Source of the DNA: Isochrysis galbana
Taxonomy: Eukaryota > Haptophyta > Isochrysidales > Isochrysidaceae
Direction: 5' to 3'
Assembly: GCA_018136815.1 (NCBI GenBank)
Contig: CM030938.1
Location: 1,276,202 to 1,340,201 of the forward strand
DNA length: 64,000 nucleotides
The stretch's first letter is position 1. Each line of letters starts with the position of its first letter. This document shows positions 61,270 to 64,000 of the stretch, piece by piece. Made by a program: the position numbers and the translations under genes. The notes beneath the pieces were generated by a model, which was given only the letters and a program-made list of their open reading frames with translations, did no database searches and had not been told where the DNA came from.

Positions 61270-61624
61270 ACTGAAGGTAGGAGTTGCCACCATGGGGGTG
61301 GCAGCAGTGCTGCCAGTCCCCATGGCGGGGAGTCCTTGGTTGGGTGGCGGAGCGAGGGAGTGGGGCGGAAGGGCATTGCCCTAGGGGTTCTGGTTTTTAG
61401 CAGGGAACATGACTCTGCCTGTTCCCTGGCTGTGTGGCTGCTTAGGAGGCGAGGGTGAGGGTGGTGGCGCCATGTCGACGTCTTGGTCAGGGGGGGCTGA
61501 GGCCTGCGATTGCTTTTGCTCCGGCGGCTTGGGTCGGCCCCGTTGGGGCGTCGTGGCGGCGGGGGGCTGGGAGGGGGGAGCGGTCGGCGCGCGCTCCATT
61601 GCTGCTAAACTATAACAATAAATT
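61270..61624 (-). mobile_element. Retroelement 5' end with ORF1 remnant (copy E)
   Basis: ATG at 61599 (minus) starts MERAPTAPPSQPPAATTPQ, nearly identical to copy B, stopping at 61381. The leader hairpin is degraded (AATTTAT-TGTT-ATAGTTT with two mismatched pairs). Confidence 0.7.
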
Positions 61625-62780
61625 TAAATTTTTACCAAATTTTTATGGGTCGCGGCGCGGCAAAGGAACGGAACTAGTGCTAACTCAAGACAGGACTCCC
61701 TGCCGCGGCAAGCGCAAGCACCCTTCCCCCTTATGCCACCCAGCTCTTCACTAGCTTTCTACCTGCGCTAGCTGGAGCGCCCCTCCCTCCACACTCAAAC
61801 AGCCCCCCACGCCAGGATCCTGTTTTGGTCTCGCAGGCAAGGGGGCCTAATGGGAGGGAGAGGAGCAACTCCTCAGAGAGGAGCTGTGGGGAAGGAGATG
61901 TCTGAGTGGGGGCGCTATACCCTTGCGCTAGGCATGGGCAGCGACGCCGCCTCAAGACATATCCTCCCTCTTGTCTTAAGTCGAAATTTTTGGTGCTTGA
62001 AACAGAGGGCGAGGGGGGTTGTGCTTCTTGGGTTGCTTGTAGTTCCAAGAGGGAGTGGGAGAGGGAGTGAAGTGTTGGAAGAGGGCCCAAGGCAGGGCAC
62101 TGAGTTGTAGGTGATTGTGGCCCACAAGAGTGGGGTGAAAACGAGAGGTGTATCAACATGAGTCTTGAGTTGAAATTTTTGGTGCTTTGAACAGAGGGCG
62201 AGGGGGGTCGTGCTACTTGGGTTGGTTGTAGAGGGAAGGGAGAGTGGGAGAGGGAGTCAAGTGTTGAAGGAGTGCCCAAGGCAGGGCACTGAGTTGTAGG
62301 TTCTTGTGGCCCAAAGGAGCGGCGTGAAAACGAGAAGTGACTCAACATGGAAAACAGAGGCTTAGGGTGCTCTCCGTAGGAGATTGATGGTTGTGAAGTG
62401 CCCTCCCATGTTGGGTGCACTGATGGTAGAGGTTTCCACCATGGGGAGGGCAGCTGAGCTGCCCTCCCACATGAGGTGCTCTTGGGGTGGGAGGGTTTCC
62501 CACTGTTGGAGGGGGTCTCCAAGACCCCCTGCATGCTACGCAGAGCCATGGTGGCAACCTGTTCGGTGCCAGTGCTCGCCACCCCGCGCGCTTGCGCGGG
62601 TGTGGTTTGGATGGGCTGGATGGGCTTTGAGAGGGCTTTCTGACGAGCCGCCTCGGGCGGCGTGGGGCGTCCCAGGTGGGGCGCGGTGGCGAGGGTCGCC
62701 TGGGGCTCGGGAGCGGTCGCGGCACGCTCCATAGGTCAAACTATAACAATAGTTTTTGCTAAACTATAACAATAGTTTTT
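61625..62780 (-). mobile_element. Retroelement 5' end with long ORF1-like frame (copy F)
   Basis: Two tandem copies of the hairpin AAACTAT-TGTT-ATAGTTT (62778-62761 and 62755-62738) precede ATG at 62732. The frame MERAATAPEPQATLATAP runs for 333 codons to 61731. Its second half contains two tandem similar segments of about 60 residues (each with SFS...GPQ.PTTQCPALG.. and SPSV.STKNF), corresponding to a DNA duplication near 61990-62330. No ORF2 or 3' tail was found. Confidence 0.7.
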
Positions 62781-63059
62781 ACTATTGCTACTGCAATAGC
62801 TACCTGCTACCAACGCCAACGCTACTGAAGCTCAATTGTACCATATTGATAAAGGAATAGTAGTTTTATTTACGACCGTCGAGCTGTGGACGGCGACGGG
62901 GAATAATGCTTGTCGGAGAAGAATCGGATTTGATAAGCTTCCGTGAATGCAAGAGTATCGCCCCTCGATACTTGCGTATCTACAACCTACAACCAGCTAG
63001 CGCTAGCGCTAAATAAAAGCTTAACAAAGTTGGTCCGAAGCGTTAAACATAGTTTGAAG
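62781..63059. other. Intergenic
   Basis: AT-richer DNA, no feature apart from short GCTAGCGCTAGCGC palindromes near 62996. Confidence 0.5.
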
Positions 63060-64000
63060 CTAGAGTACCTCCCTTGGCAGCCGCGCATCGTCGAGTCTAT
63101 GCTCAAGGCCTAGCCATAGGAAGTCGGTCATCGTGCTTGCTGTCTCTTCATGCTCAGATAATGCAAGGTACATCGAGGGAGCTATGAGACGGTCAGGCTG
63201 GCATCGTGTCGTGCATCACTAAAGCCTCATTCGCCAACTGAACGGCGTCCTCCAATAGGCCGCAGCGCCGCACGCGAGACACCGGTTCCCGCCATGCAAG
63301 TAGTGGCTGATTTGCTACTAGCGGACGCCGGCTCCATGGGGCCTGGCGCTGCCGAGGCCCACCGCGTGCCCGTGCTACGGCCCGTGCCACGACCCGTAGA
63401 TCCGCACCCTCTCCCACCGACCGACGACCCGGCGCAGCCTCGGGCTTCCACGTCGAGGCCTTGCGCTTCGAGGCGCGCGCGGGTACGTTCAGAGAGCATC
63501 GCCTTTGGAGGTTGCGGCGGCGTCTTTGCTCGAGTCGCAGCGTCCTTAGCGGTGCTTAGAAGCCCTCGCGCGGCGCTCCCAGCTGATGGGAGCAGGCCAC
63601 CGCGTGGAAGCGCGCCCTCACTATTCGCGCGGCCCCGCGAGGATATCCTCGCATTTTCTGCAGCACCCCTTGGCGGCTTGCCCAGCTCGGCACGCAGCTC
63701 ATCGATTTCGCGTCGGGCCCGGGCGAGCTCCTCACCCTTGGCGCGCGACTCCTGCATATTCTGGCACAGAGCCATCGCAAGCCCATCCTCCTTTCCCGAT
63801 GCCATCATCTCCTTTACCTCGGCCAACCACTCGCGAGACTCGCGCTCTCGGTCCCGAGTCTCGACGAGCTCACGCGTGAGCGCCTCCATTTGCTCGCGCA
63901 TGAGCTGACCTTCTTGGTCGATGCAGCCCACCTGCGCTGCTAGCTCGGCCCAAGAAGCCTCGAAAGCGCGAGCCTGTGCCAACTCTGCGGCCTGCGTCTC
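63060..64000 (-). CDS. Coiled-coil protein, 5' end outside window
   Basis: The frame is open to the window edge (ETQAAELAQARAFEASW) and continues as a Glu/Arg/Ala-rich helix with heptad spacing for about 115 residues (MREQMEALTRELVETRDRER...ARREIDELRAELG). A low-complexity Ser/Gly/Arg region follows. A terminal exon at 63197-63060, opened by a CCAG acceptor, encodes PDRLIAPSMYLALSEHEE and LWLGLEHRLDDARLP before TAG. The donor that joins to it, in phase 0 somewhere around 63240-63300, is not clear; without it the first frame stops at 63227. I do not recognise the family. Confidence 0.45.

Overview
This is a GC-rich nuclear window from a eukaryote. The genes have short GT-AG introns, long CT/GA tracts surround them, and retrotransposon debris is abundant. 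The gene content (a ciliary microtubule protein CFAP96, a probable plastid-lumen protein with a twin-arginine targeting motif, UFM1, a CST telomere subunit) suggests a photosynthetic flagellate. A haptophyte alga is my best guess, but nothing here proves the lineage.

Layout. 1-6331: a small membrane-protein gene interrupted by a 100-base assembly gap, then a nest of LINE-type retroelements (three 5' ends, one nested 3' end). 6332-8308: intronless ArsB/NhaD-type ion transporter. 9279-9800: a dispersed repeat with a second copy at 29029-29560. 11160-12284 (-): UFM1, three exons. 13518-15355: a complete short LINE derivative bounded by a target-site duplication. 16277-18411: SLC35F6-like transporter, four exons. 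18866-21790: LINE relics, a 12 x 40-bp tandem array and a decayed phosphatase-like pseudogene. 22676-24206: STN1, three exons. 25340-28429 (-): importin alpha, three exons. 28430-32422: satellites, a Ty3/gypsy fragment and low-complexity DNA. 32423-34939: an 838-residue polytopic membrane protein. 35915-40176: hAT fragment, a 321-bp foldback palindrome, and a 5'-truncated LINE with reverse transcriptase. 42098-42752 (-): plastid-lumen candidate. 46301-48009 (-): GT25-like glycosyltransferase. 51045-52554 (-): CFAP96, four exons. 55864-56891: DUF2423/LLPH-like nucleolar protein. 57474-60530 (-): RS/RD-repeat protein. 61244-62780: more retroelement 5' ends. 63060-64000 (-): coiled-coil protein running off the window.

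The host genes are unrelated housekeeping loci on both strands and show no operon-like logic. The most original signal is the retroelement family. At least seven copies begin with a small stem-loop (stem 6-8 bp, loop TTAT or TGTT) placed 3-9 bases before the ORF1 ATG. The stem sequence differs between copies while pairing is kept. In the two copies with clear target-site duplications the hairpin sits at the extreme 5' end of the element, and both copies have lost the internal coding region while keeping both ends. This looks like a non-autonomous, LINE-mobilised family with a structured 5' terminus.
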